From assembly GCA_016584305.1 (NCBI GenBank), contig JACEEZ010006454.1, positions 202,001 to 266,000 of the forward strand: a stretch of DNA of 64,000 bases, given 5' to 3'. Within the stretch, counting starts at the first letter, position 1, and each line of letters starts with the position of its first letter. Origin of the DNA: Chionoecetes opilio. Taxonomy: Eukaryota; Arthropoda; Malacostraca; Decapoda; Majidae. The notes below the pieces were generated by a model, which ran no database searches, was not told where the DNA came from, and saw nothing but the letters and a program-made list of their open reading frames with translations. The position numbers and the translations under genes were made by a program. This document shows, piece by piece, positions 1-12,400 of the stretch.

Positions 1-74
1 CTACCTCACCCGAATGCATGTCTCCCTCTCTCTCATAGTTATTTTATCCCTCTCTTCCTTCCTTTATCTTGTTC

Positions 75-106
<32 letters not shown>

Positions 107-186
107 CTCTTTGAACTTTTTTCTTATTATTCTACTCAATTTCTAGTCATGCAATACTGATTTGCATAATACATATAAAGTCAATT

Positions 187-236
<50 letters not shown>

Positions 237-337
237 TGTGATGATGGTGGCATCTTTTTTTATCTCTCTTTCCCTATATCTTTTTCTTCCTATCTTTATT
301 AGCATCAAATTATCTTGCCATATTCCTGTGTGCAATT

Positions 338-416
<79 letters not shown>

Positions 417-829
417 AGTTTCTCCATTTTCCCTATACGTATTCTTGTTTTCTTTATAAGTGTTAAATTATCATATCTTGTTTCTCCCTCTCTCTCTTTC
501 TGGTTGTACACATGGCTAGGCAGGAAGAAGGAAGGGGAGAGAGAGGAGGAGGAGGAGGATGGTAAATAATGACATTGTCTTCACCTGGCTGGGGAACCGA
601 ACCCGTCATTTCAGAAATCTCCCCCGTGAGCCAAGCACGCCAATGGACCGCCAGTTTACAATAGTTTCAATATATGTATGATGAAATATACAGAAAAAAA
701 AAATTCCATAACCTTGTAAAATATGAGTGCGTCTTATGCGAGAGTGCATCTTGAACGCCCACAAATATGATACATATACATTTCCCCTAAAGTAATATTT
801 TTTTAGTTTTTATACTTTTTGTTTATTTT
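1..829. repeat. Microsatellite-rich AT flank with (GA)n and (CT)n tracts
   Basis: A (GA)n run at about 194-231 and a (CT)n run at about 341-410 form a potential inverted pair 110 bp apart. Reading frames across them are low complexity (Ser-Leu). No gene signal is seen. Confidence 0.9.
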
Positions 830-1300
830 TATTATTTTTTACGTTGGAGTCTATGGCGCCAGGTTTTTTTTTTTTTTTTTATATATATATTTTTTTTTTT
901 TATATATTTTTTTTTTTTTATCTTCCTTGTGTGTTAAGGTGGTTGACCTGCATATTCTTCCTGGAGGGCTGTGATGGCTGGCCTTCGTCCGTAGTGGCGC
1001 AGGCTGGATTTTTAAAGTGAGGCCTGTGATGACTTGAGGCTCATGCCCCCCGGTGCCCTCCACCGCACTCCAGTCGAAGGTGAGGTTGATGGGCAGCATG
1101 TGGGTATCTTCGGCCACTCGACAAAGGAAGAAAGGTTGCTCTTGGAGGGACTTGAACTCGGGACCTTGTGCTCACCACTACCAGGTTCTAATCGAACGGA
1201 CACTGCGTTAAAGATTGCCGAAAGAGTTGTCCCCGGCGGGATTCAAACTCGCGACCTCGAGCTCACCTCTTCTACACGCTAACCACTCACCACCGCCTCC
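830..1300 (-). mobile_element. tRNA-derived SINE, apparently with two tRNA-like units
   Basis: Read on the minus strand, a tRNA-like head with A-box-like (GGTGAGTGGTTAGCG) and B-box-like (GCGAGTTTGAATCC) motifs lies at about 1215-1295. A second B-box-like CGAGTTCAAGTCC lies at about 1147-1160. A body (CATGCTGCCC ...) and poly-A end follow (T run at 865-920 on the plus strand). Related bodies occur at 1313-1545 and 2035-2365. Confidence 0.6.
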
Positions 1301-1312
1301 CCATGCCCATGT

Positions 1313-1545
1313 TTGTGCCCATGGCGCCTGTAGGCTACTTCCATGAGGGCTTGGATAGAGCCTTCTATGGGTCCATAAGAGGGCCATGATGGCTAGCCCT
1401 TGCCCGTGGTGGCACAGGCAGGACTTTTATAGTGACCCTTGTAGAGGCTCATGCCACCTCCTCTGATGCACTCGCCTTGGAAGGCAGGGTTGACGGGCGA
1501 CATGTGGGTAACCTTTGGCCACTCAACGACCTTTAGCTTGATGCT
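1313..1545 (-). mobile_element. Truncated SINE copy
   Basis: Shares the body of the neighbouring SINEs (GGCGCCTGTAGG; CCCGTGGTGGCACAGGCAGG; GCGACATGTGGGTAAC) but lacks a recognisable tRNA-like head. The next 480 bp (1546-2034) show nothing identifiable. Confidence 0.5.
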
Positions 1546-2034
1546 CCACACCACTCACATCATCCTTCCCACATGTACATGAGATAAATAAACCCTCACA
1601 AAGTTGGAAATTGGCATGTCAGGTTTTGGATGAGTCATCAGCCATGATCAACCCTGAACAAGCACCGTATACTCATTAGCTGATTGATGGCTGGTAAATG
1701 ATGCACATCACCCAACATGTGCTTAACCCTGGCCATGCTAGCAGTGTCACTTTGAATGAGTCTCCCATGACTCAGGTCTGTGTCCTCCGCTGATGCCAAG
1801 AGGGGCTACACAAGGTGGCAAACCACAGTGTGTGTGACGGTCATCTCCTCAGCCAGGCTCACCCTTCCATCAGGCTCAGGATCAAGCCCTTCATCCTCCT
1901 TGCCTCCTGACCCTCTCTACCCAGTGCTGCACCACAGTCACTACACACTACACATGCCGCCAATCAATACACGTGAGTGTACTGTAGATACGTGATGCTA
2001 TCCCGTGTTGCAATCATTCTCCCAGAGAATTTTT

Positions 2035-2365
2035 TTTTTCCTCCCGGCTTATAGCGCCTGTAGGGAGTATCACCTCCAGGGGTGGGATGGCAGGCCCTGG
2101 AGGTTCACTTGAGGGTTGTGATGTTTGGTCCTCGCCCGTAGTGGCGCAGGCAGGATTTTTATAGTGACGCCTGTGATTAGTGGCTCATGCCGCTCCCCTG
2201 TGTCCGCCAATGCACTCGCCGTCGAAGGTAGAGTTAATGGGCAGCATGTGGGTGTTCTTAGGCCACTCTACAGTTGCAGAAATATTTTGACACCAGGCGG
2301 GAATCAAACTCGGAACACGGAGCTTGTCACTTGCAGGCGTTAACCACTCGGCCACCTTACTAGAT
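2035..2365 (-). mobile_element. tRNA-derived SINE
   Basis: On the minus strand the head reads GGTGGCCGAGTGGTTAACGC (tRNA-Ser/Leu-like A box) followed by GAGTTTGATTCC (B box). The body is shared with the other SINE copies and the tail is T/A rich at 2025-2045. It is not a functional tRNA gene: the cloverleaf runs straight into SINE body. Confidence 0.65.
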
Positions 2366-2529
2366 GTCAGATTTTTAGAAGTCTGCCCATCCCTCACCCC
2401 ATTAGTCCCCCTTACAAAGGGTTTACTAAATATAACATCTCTAAGCAAAAATGTATATGCCACATTAGGTAAAGAGAAAACCCTGTCCTTTTCTGCAGTA
2501 GATTCAGTACAGTACTATCTTCAATCAAT

Positions 2530-3834
2530 CCACCATTGGGGGCATACGCCAGGGGGCGCATCGCCTTGCCCACCCTACGACCCCACTCCCGGGGGTCACC
2601 ACGTGCGAGTCCCCATGCAGGCTCCCTTCCCATACCAAGCAGCTCTCGACAAGAAGCATCAACTTGCCCCAGCCACGAGCCTTGTGGGCACCCCCTTGGC
2701 CTCCTCCACGCCGGATTGTCTCTTACAGATACAACCCGATGGGAAGGATCGGTTTCAGGGTAGCGTGCCACGCCCATATAGCCGAAGTTGGCGCTGACGG
2801 ACTATGCAGGTAATAGGCCTCGATTCAGTCTCACGGTGCAATCGCCGATTTGACACGTAATCGTCCCAGCGATAGCCCATCTTGGCATCTATCTGGGCAT
2901 GTTACAATACAACTATAACATGTCAACTGCTTACTGATGTTTTGCTCAGCAAGGAGTTCTTTATTAAAACATTTCTCCAATTCATATGGAAAAAAGAAAT
3001 TCTTCTGGATGAAATTAAGATGCAGATCTAGAATAAGAATATGTATGCAAGTCACACATTTAAGAAAGACAAAACAAGGAATGATGATACAAATTCTTCA
3101 AAATTACAGTCGAAAGAAATTCACAGAAGCCCGATAGCCTCGAACGGCTCCCGTGGAGGTTCTGTGGCAAGGCGACGGGATGCCCACACCACGACACATG
3201 CAGCTCGGCAACGACGTGTCAAAGCAATATTCTCACAGTGAACCGATGATAAAGCCCAAAAATATGTCACATAAAAGAGGAAAAGTTGTCTATTTGTGTT
3301 TTTGTATTTTTTTTTTACTCTTTTGTATTTTTTTTTTTTTTCTTTTTTTGCGTAGTTTGTATTAGTGACTTCATCCTCCAACCCCCCACGCCTTGCTTCC
3401 TTTGTACAAATTCTTGTGTGGACACCAGGGAAAAGTTTCAACTACTCCAGTAAAATCTGAGCAGTGTTGCCGTCCATGAGGGGCTGTAGAAGCATGAGAT
3501 CTGCTGTGTGCCCTCCGGGACACTTCACAAGGGTGAGCAGAAAAAAGAATATTGATTATCAAGCAATAATAATAATAATGCAATAATGATAATAATAATA
3601 CTATTACTATCATCATTGACTATAATAATATTAATGATTAAAAATAACACTAATGACAACTGTAATATCAATAATTATGAATTATAAAACATCTCTAAGC
3701 AATAAATTCCTCAAACAGAAGACAATAAAGATCAAAATTGAAAAGAGGAAAAATCTTGAATATGTCGGCTTCATTTCAAGAGAACACAAATCTTTTTGCT
3801 GTGCCCACAGATAGGATGACTTTCTACACTACAT

Positions 3835-3918
<84 letters not shown>

Positions 3919-4516
3919 CTCATGGCCTGGTGTGGCCACACACTGCGTGGCCCACACTACAGCCACACACAATGACACCATACCTGTGTATCTTGCTTCC
4001 TATTTAAGTGAGCAAAATTACCGCTATGTGCTTCATTGCAAATATTGACTGCATGTTTCAACAGGAATCCTTCCATAAGAAACACAATGAATAAATCATC
4101 TCATAAAATATGATTCCCTGGTCACCTCAAGCTGTGGTTTGTGTGGGTGATCCTCTCCTGGTCCTTGATATAACTGCAAACAATGCTTCCAAAACCCAGG
4201 CAAATGTGAGACAAGATGGGAAATAAAATGCAGCCGCAAATCGAACATGGGTGTGTGCTTGCCTAGTTATTCAACGCATTCAACATTTGCTGTACAAAGC
4301 AACTTCTGAAGAAAAACAAATGGTCCCAATAGGTTGAGGGGAGGGAGGGAGGGAGGGAGGGGAGTGTTCAGGTACAACAGTTGGGTGTCGGTGCTGCTGT
4401 TGTGCACGGCGCTAAAAACTGTACCATACCAAGTTTTGTTTTCACTTCTCTTTCCATTATACTTGCCCATTATCTCAAGAAGAAACAAGCAACTCTCCTG
4501 CTGGGAGACGGTAATG

Positions 4517-4569
<53 letters not shown>

Positions 4570-5161
4570 TCCCACCCGTGGCTGAGACGCTGAGCCACAC
4601 ACTGTACAATGACGCTCGGACATCATCATCATCATCATCACTTAACCTAAGCTTACAGAAATTTGTGTAATCTACATTTTTTTTTGTACTTTCTGTGCTA
4701 TATGATAAAATGCAACCTACTTTATCCAGCTGGCTACTGAGAGAATGTTGATTTCTCACATGCGACTACTTGCACTACAAACTAAATTAGCATGCACATT
4801 AGATACAGTAAATTCTCACATCATGAGGGAACCTTTTTTGGAGCAGTACGAGCAAACAGCTGCTCGGTACGACGCTCACTATGATTCTATCACCGCTGCT
4901 AAAACTCATAGCTCAAAACAGACCAAGGCAACGCCTGATCAGCCTAACCTCAGAAGCTCATTCCAAGGTGTTTCCCGGTCATAGCTGGATGGGGGAAAAT
5001 AGAAAAAAACATTGGCTTGCAAGCCAAGATGCCCCTCATACAACAACTTGAAGATGTAAGCTCAGTTCAAGAAAAATCTTAGGTGGAAAAAAAATTGAAA
5101 AGAGCTTTGAGATGAGAACCGTAAGGAGTGTTGCCGCCTGGCCTGGCAGGTGGCCGGCCCA
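2530..5161. other. HELZ 3' flank and possible 3' UTR
   Basis: A GC-rich unclassified block lies at 2530-2840. Long (CA)n tracts occur at about 3836-3917 and 4518-4567, (TAA)n-like sequence at 3565-3605 and (GGGA)n at 4338-4362. The HELZ 3' UTR must begin at 5161 and run leftward. I found no AATAAA close to the stop; the first minus-strand AATAAA noticed is near 2955. Confidence 0.5.
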
Positions 5162-6491
5162 TCACGGGAAGTACTGGTACAAAGGGTTGTTCCCAGGATG
5201 AACCTTCTTGCCACCCAGTTCCTTGGGGGAGTACAAAGACTCCTCCCCTTTGTTGGCCTCTGCGGCACTGCCTGGCGGCGGCAGGGAAGAACGCAGCACC
5301 CCGGCGTAGGTCTTGCTGTCCCTCCTCTCCAAGCCAAGGCCGAGGGTATCAATGGAATGTGCCATGTTCTTCAGGCCAAGTTCTCCGTGGGTGGAGGCCG
5401 ACATGCGGAGGTTGTCAGTCTCCAGGGAGTACACGGCGCGCTCGGGAGCCTCGGCCACCGACGAGAGGCTTCGGCCGGAAGTCTCCTTGCTGCCCCGCCT
5501 CAGGTACAGAGGCAGGCTCGGGGTTCGGTACCCGGACGGAGCTTCTGCGAGCTCCAGCCGAGACAAGGGATCTACCAAGGAATTCAATCCACTAAATCCA
5601 GGTGGGGGCGGAACACCAGCACCAAGTCCCTTGTTCTGGGGGTCTTCTGCCTCTGCCGGCACTCTCTCGGCCTCCCTGGGAACTCCCACCAGCCTCTCGG
5701 CCTCCCTGGGAACTCCCACCAGCCTCTCGGCCTCCCTGGGAACTCCCACCAGCCTCTCGGCCTCCCTGGGAACTCCCACCAGCCTCTCGGCCTCCCTGGG
5801 AACTCCCACCAGCCTCTCGGCCTCCCTGGGAACTCCTATTAACCTCTCGGCATCCCTGGCATTGCCCAGCGGTCCCCCGGGTGCCCGGGAGAGGACAGGC
5901 ACGTGGTTCTGATGGTGGCTGTGCAGGGATGCCTCCAACTCTTGCACTGTTACCATTTTGCCCATGTCAATTTTAGCCACCGGGGCGGGGGAGGAGGCAG
6001 ACCAGGGGCTGCCGGGAGGGGGAGCTAGGCGTGGAGGGGGCCTCACAGACATGTTATTCAGCCAGGAGTCAATGTTTGGACTACTCACCCTCGTCTCGCC
6101 TCTGCTCTCCACGGCCTCCGCCTCCTGAGGGATCCAGGAGGGTGGCTTGTTGGGGGGCAGGTCGCCGATGAGCTCGTCGATGGCGCGCACCACGTCGGGC
6201 ACGTGGTCGTCCGTCACCATCCTGCCGTTGGGGTGTGCCTGCGTCCTTTGGAAGGGTGGCGGGGCATGCGGGAAGTGGCGAGGGTACATGTTGGGAGGCA
6301 GGTCTCGGTGTGGGGGCATTTGAGGGGGTTGAGGATGGGCGTGGGGGTGGGGGTGGGAGGGGTGGAGTTGTTGGAGTGGATGGGAGTCAGGCAGGGAGAG
6401 GGGTATCTGTGAGGGTGGAGGGGAGGAGGGAGGAGGAGGGAGGGTGTGGAGCCTGCCACCTGGTCCTCCATCAATCAGACTGGAGTGCGAG
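5162..6491 (-). CDS. HELZ: HELZ exon 14 (terminal): Pro/His-rich tail, decapeptide repeats, C-terminus
   Basis: 1330 bp ending at TGA 5162-5164. It contains a His/Pro-rich stretch ([15 protein letters not shown]), a conserved-looking block [20 protein letters not shown], six tandem [10 protein letters not shown] units, [11 protein letters not shown], and a terminal [12 protein letters not shown] followed by PLYQYFP. The last pieces match conserved C-terminal motifs of vertebrate HELZ (SYASALR, FYSYF). The tail is presumed disordered and to bind mRNA-decay partners. Confidence 0.93.
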
Positions 6492-9400
6492 CTGGAAAGA
6501 AAATTTACATTCATATCAATAATAATTTTATCACTTCCACAAGGTGGGAAAAAAAAGAGTTAAATTTCCAAAATAACATTACATCTATAACATCACTATA
6601 ACTGACCTCTCCCAAGGCTGTGTTGGCATGGGCGCCTCACTCTCAGCGTGGGGCTGAGGAGGACGAATAAAGGGCGAGGTATTCGGGGCCAGCTGGCCCA
6701 GCTGGCGCTCAGGGAAGTGCACGTTGTTGAGGAATTGGAAAGTCTTCTCCCCCTCGGTGTGTGTGGGCAGGCGCATCCGTCGCTGTGGCGGCGGCAGCTG
6801 GAAGGCGTGGGTGAGGCGCGGCCCCCGCAGGCCGGCAGACTGAGGACCCGGCAGGCTGGCGGGCTGCCCGGCCTGCTTGAGGTGCTGGTAGTGTGCCGGA
6901 AGAGCCGTCACGTAGAGGTTACGGTTGACGGAATCCATGTCCGTTGGTCTCCTCACCACAGGCAGGCGGGGGTGAGGCGCCCCGCCGGACTGGTAGGGGT
7001 ACATGGGCACCACGCCGGGCACCACGCCGGGCACCACGCCAGGCACCACGCCGGGCACCACGCCGGGAGGCAGGGAGTACCCGAACCCTGAGGCCTCCAG
7101 GAAAGGCCCCGGGGCAGCCGTTGTGGTAACAGCTTGCCGCAGCGGGTGGGACGCGGCGATGAGAGGCTGGCCGAGCCTGGCCGGGGCCGGCCGCACTATC
7201 TGATGCTTGGCTATGGGGCCGTAGGGCATGGGTAACACGTGTGGGGCCAGAGGGGAGCCCTGAGGAACATAGGGCAGAGCTTGGGGACCCACGATGGGGT
7301 GTACTGGGATGTTGGTGGGGATGTAAGGAGGGAGAATGTTGATGTAGGGAGGCACAGCCGGTACAATGGACAGAGGAGGCAAGGAGGGGTAGTACAAGTA
7401 TCTGGGGATGAACTCTGGGGCCAAGGGGTTCAGCACATAGGTCTTCTTGAGCTCCACACCGTCCAGCTGTGAGCGCAGCGCCGACCAGGTGATGCCGTAC
7501 AGGGAGCCGGCCTCAGAACACAGCTGAACGAACCGCTCCCACAGTTTTCTGTCAAAAGATATAATATCATCATCAATAGGCCTATAGACGCAGAGGCCAG
7601 AGGTCCCATGTACTGATATGTTTACATTTTTTCCGTTTTCCCGTGCGGGCAACATGGGTGACTATTCATTTTTTCGTAAATAGTTTTTTTCGTTTACTCC
7701 ACATAAGAGCCCCTCTCAGTCATAAAGTTACTTTCATAGTATCATGAATTACTCACATACATATCCCATACACTTCAATCTCCATGTTAATAACAACCTT
7801 CGTATATATGAATGAATATCTGTAGTACTTATTTATGTCTTATACAGGATTATTAAGAATGTGATAAATATGAGATACATCAGTATTGTTGTTCAAGTGA
7901 AGTATGACTGTAAGAAAGTTACGGATCCAAGTGGCATAGCATATGTATAAAGTAATCTCCGAAAACTGTATCAGGAAGATACGCTGCCAGACGTACAAAC
8001 GCACAGGAGGCTGACAAGGGAGGGAGGGGGTGCTTGGGATTAAACCCACGTGTGGTAGTCTATACAAAGTGTGGTACCTCAGGCATCAACACACTGCTGT
8101 AAACATTAATGTTTCTCATATACTTTGCTGGTATTCGTCAGTTGTATTCAAATAAAAGTATAAATCAAGAAAGTTCTCTCGCTGCATAAAAAAGTTGTAT
8201 ATCTCTGGCCCTTCATACTATAATAATCAGATATAGTGGGCGTGCAGTGAATCATTTAACAAATGCTTATTCTACCATTAATTTGTACCATTTTCATTAA
8301 TAACATGCGAGAAAATTATCTACATATATTAATGTAACGAAACAGCAACAGAAAAGGTCTTATAGTAAAGTCCGCAGTAGTAAATTTTTACCATGAAAAA
8401 ATAGAAATACTGGCGTTGTGTGGCAACCCCAGCTTTCACCATCTATAGGTCTATTAGGAACGTTGATAACGTTGATTAGGTTGTTGAACAGTGTGTATAA
8501 GAAGAATCAACAAGGGGCCCACCAGAAGAAGCGGTGGAAACTATAGTGCATGGTGATGAAATAGAAGAAGTGAAACAGTTTTGCTATCTTGGTGACATGT
8601 TAGATAGAAAGCGTGGAGTGGAAAGAGCAGTAAGAAAACGAGTAGCAACTACATGAAGTGGAGAGAGATAGCGGGACTGCTAATAAACAAGAGTATTTCA
8701 CTGAAAAACAGAGGAAGAGTATTTGAAGCATGTATAAGATCAGTTATGCTGTATGGTTCTGAGACATGGGCTTTGACGAAGAAGTTGGAGGATGTGTTGG
8801 TTGGGTGTGATCGAAAAATGTTGAGATATATGACTGAGATCACATGGAGAGATGAAGTGTCCAGTGAAGAGGTGGCAAGAAAATGTGGATTGAAGAAGCT
8901 GAGTACAGTGCTGAGAGTAAGGCGATGGAGGTGGTTTGGGCACGTGGAGAGGAGAGAAGGCGGTGAGGTATTGAGAAAAGCTGTTAGAGTGGAAGTTCCA
9001 GGTCGCCGTCCACCGGGCAGGCCAAGGAAGACATGGAGGCAGTGCCTTGAAGAGGATCTGGCAGTATTGGGCATTGAAGAAGTTGAGGCAATGGATAGAG
9101 ATAGTTGGAAGCGTATCATCGGCCGTATAATCTCATGAAAATTATGGGAAAAACTGACGTTAAACAGAAAGAAGAAGAATTAGGAACGTTGCTAAGAAAC
9201 GATGGTACGTCCGAGGGGTCTTGGGCACAAATGAAAAAGAACAAGATGGTGCTTATAGAATGCCAAGAAAGTCAGCTTCCCCATTACTTTAATTGCTGCT
9301 GGGAATGAGTTAAACATGTAAATGGTACAAACAAGGAACATCTTTAGATATAAAAACAAGACAACACAGCTATGAATCCAGTCCTATGAACTAAAACTAC

Positions 9401-12400
9401 ATAAACACAAGTATTTCCTGAAATGAAATATAGTGCAGAGAACAGTCATGCACTCACCGACACCTCCCCACCGAGCAGAGGGAGACCGGGTCGCCCACCA
9501 CGGCCACCAGGCTCTGGGCGCGGGTGATGGCGGTGGTGAGCAGCTTGGCGTTGGACAGGAAGCCAAAGTCCAGCCCCTCGTCGCCGGTCTTGCAGGTGTG
9601 GCGGGTGCGCACGGTGGACAGGATGATCACTCGGAACTGTTTGCCTGAAGGAACGCATGCACGGTGGTCAATGCGGAGTCTATTGGGGTCTTTAAGGGGA
9701 GCGTCACACCATTTCTTAATTACTGGTGGATTGTCATGATTTTTTTTTTGTCAAAAGTATGCTAATGCCGAAATAATCCTAGCTCATTTTCAGATCCATA
9801 GCTTGATACATAACTGCAAAAAAAAAAAAATTAAAAATGTTGTTTTTAAAGAAATTCAACACTTAATAACATTCTTAACCAATGACTTGCACTGATGAAA
9901 AAATTACAACATATCCAAACGATTCATCTTTTAAGAATTTGAATTTCATTCTTCTTAAGTGTTTAGCATTTTTTTTTTTTTTTTGATCTCGTAAATGTAT
10001 TTGCTATTACGTATTTGCAAATATTTACCCAAATTGAAAAAAAACGAAAGATGAGAAAATCACATCTTTATTCCTCTTTCCAATGATATATTGTTTATTA
10101 AATTTGGTACAATTGTGGCGAAGTTATTAAAGGAAAACTGGAAAAAAGCTAATTTTTCAGTAGAGGTTTAAGGTGCGCGGTTTTTTAAACCGCGCACCTT
10201 TAAACCTGGAGGCTCAGTGAATCTGAGTAGATGCTGGTTTGTTTGTTTACTCTCGCAGCCACGCTCTCTATCACTCTTGAAGTGTTATATGACATAGCTG
10301 GTATCTGGTTCCCCCTTTTGCAAGGTACTACACTCATACCGCGATTTACGAACACTCTATTTACGAATTTTCGAAGATACGAACAAAATTATTTTGTCCC
10401 AAAATTCGGTTTACACACGAATAATTCGAAGTTACGAACAAAAGTTCATAAATTCATAAACAAAATAAAAAATAAAAATTTAATACATAAATAGTAAGAA
10501 TATTTATAACACCTAAATATTGTAAAAAGTTCAGTAAACAGAACCATTGGCTCAGCACATCCACACGCGGGGACGCTCAAGATTGTTTGTTTACATATTC
10601 TCCGACCGGTCGTGCTGTGTTTATGAACATTATTGTGTATAATCAGACATTTCAGTGAATAATGCCTCCCAAGCATGGTGCCAGTGCTAGTGTGGGTGGT
10701 CCTAAGCCCAAGAAAGCCAGAAAAGCCATAACACTAGAGAAACCTCTGCTAATTCATCACTCTAAAAACCCACGGGCCCTAAAAGGTCATGTCAAGGCTA
10801 CGTTACCAGTCATATACCGTTCTAGCAAGAAGGCATGGACCAACAGATATTTATTTGAGGACTGGTTCACCAATTACTTTTGCCCTGCAGTGGAGAGCTA
10901 CTGCTCTCAGAAGAACATCTCTCATAAGGCACTGCTCCTCCTCCACAATGCTCCAACCCACCCTGTTAACCCCTCTGACTTGTCAGCGCACGTAAGAGTC
11001 CAGTTCCTGCCTTTTATAGCAGTTTATGACATTCTAGGGATGTGATTATTGGCCATAGGAACGTATCTCAATTTAAATAATGGGGTTAAATGGGAAAAAT
11101 ACATTCGATTTACGAATTTTCGATTTACAAACAGTTTTTCAGGAACGTAACCCATTCGTAAATTGAAGTGGCCGTGTAGTCATAAAAGGGTGCTAGCTGT
11201 CAGACGCGCATGAACAGTTTGCTGAACTACAGCCAGCATTCTCTCTCTCTCAGCCACTTTATGCCTTGATGTCCTCGGCATGGTGGTGGAGGAGGTAGAG
11301 AGCGTGAGGTAGATCAATCCTGCGCTGAATATATGGCAAATGGTCTGGAGGGAGCAGGAATGGTGGAAGGCCGAGAGACAAGCAGCGACATCCGGTTTCT
11401 TCCTCTACTCCCGCACAACTGAGGCCTTGAGACGACCCTCTGTCTTACAGAGAGGGACTGAGAGGTGCCAGTTTGCCTAGGCCAGTGAATATCATACAAA
11501 AAATTGGTACGGATATTTTTTTGGGGGGAGGGGAGGGGAGAAAATCTGCCATAACTCTTTCATTTTTTCTGCAATCTTCATAACACTTTGTCACAAGCTT
11601 GCTCAAGTGTTCAACTACGCATGATAATTTTTTCGAATATTTAGATTTTTTTCGGAAATATTCGTGTGACGCTCCCCTTAAAAGGAGTCTGGATAAATTC
11701 ATGGATGGGGAAGAGAGGTGGATGTAGGTAGAGTTAAGTAACAGGAACTACTTTGTGTAGGTCTCACGGCCTCTTGTAGCTTCCTTATTTTCTTATGTTT
11801 TTATGTTCTTAAGCTACTAGGTATTCTTGTAGAAAAAAATTACTAATAACCCTAAATCACAGTATTATACCTCACAGATGCAAATATATATTGCTACTTT
11901 TAAAGCTTAAAGGTAGGTCTATAAAAGCTTAAAGGTAGGTCTATAAAAGCTTAAAGGTAGGTCTATAAAAGCTTAAAGGTAGGTCTATAAAAGCTTAAAG
12001 GTAGGTCTATAAAAGCTTAAAGGTAGGTCTATAAAAGCTTAAAGGTAGGTCTATAAAAGCTTAAAGGTAGGTCTATAAAAGGAAAGCGTATAATCCATGC
12101 ATTGCTGACTCACCCTGGACATTAAGAACTCTCTCCACGTTAATCTTGTACAGCTTCCGCTTCCTCAGCTCGGCTCTGATGCGCACCATCTGGTCGGCAT
12201 AGGGAGTCACCACGCCGATGGAACTCTCCCCGACGGGACCCCACTCTGACTTGGGCCAATAGCTGATGATTTCACCCACCTGTTCGCACACCTCGTACAC
12301 CTGGGGACAGAGGGGCTCATCAGAGGCTTTGTGTGGAGGCTAGGATATGAAGGCGGCTTGGACGGGGTCTTTACATGAATATTGCACAAATGTATTAACA

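Larger units (their letters stand above)
9692..11681. mobile_element. TTAA-flanked inverted-repeat element hosting a Tigger-like insertion
   Basis: Both ends carry TTAAGGGGAGCGTCACAC in inverted orientation (9692-9709 and 11664-11681). TTAA at each edge suggests a piggyBac-type target site, though the GGGG start is not canonical. No transposase of its own is visible; the interior holds a hairpin (10164-10207) and the element at 10330-11177. Confidence 0.65.

Noticed and set aside
2280..2350. Apparent tRNA-Ser/Leu gene on the minus strand
   Set aside because: A and B boxes are present, but the sequence runs into SINE body without a proper acceptor stem or variable arm, so it is a SINE head.
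5150..5976. Plus-strand ORFs of 124-230 codons across the HELZ terminal exon
   Set aside because: Shadow frames of the GC-rich coding strand; HELZ on the minus strand explains the conservation.
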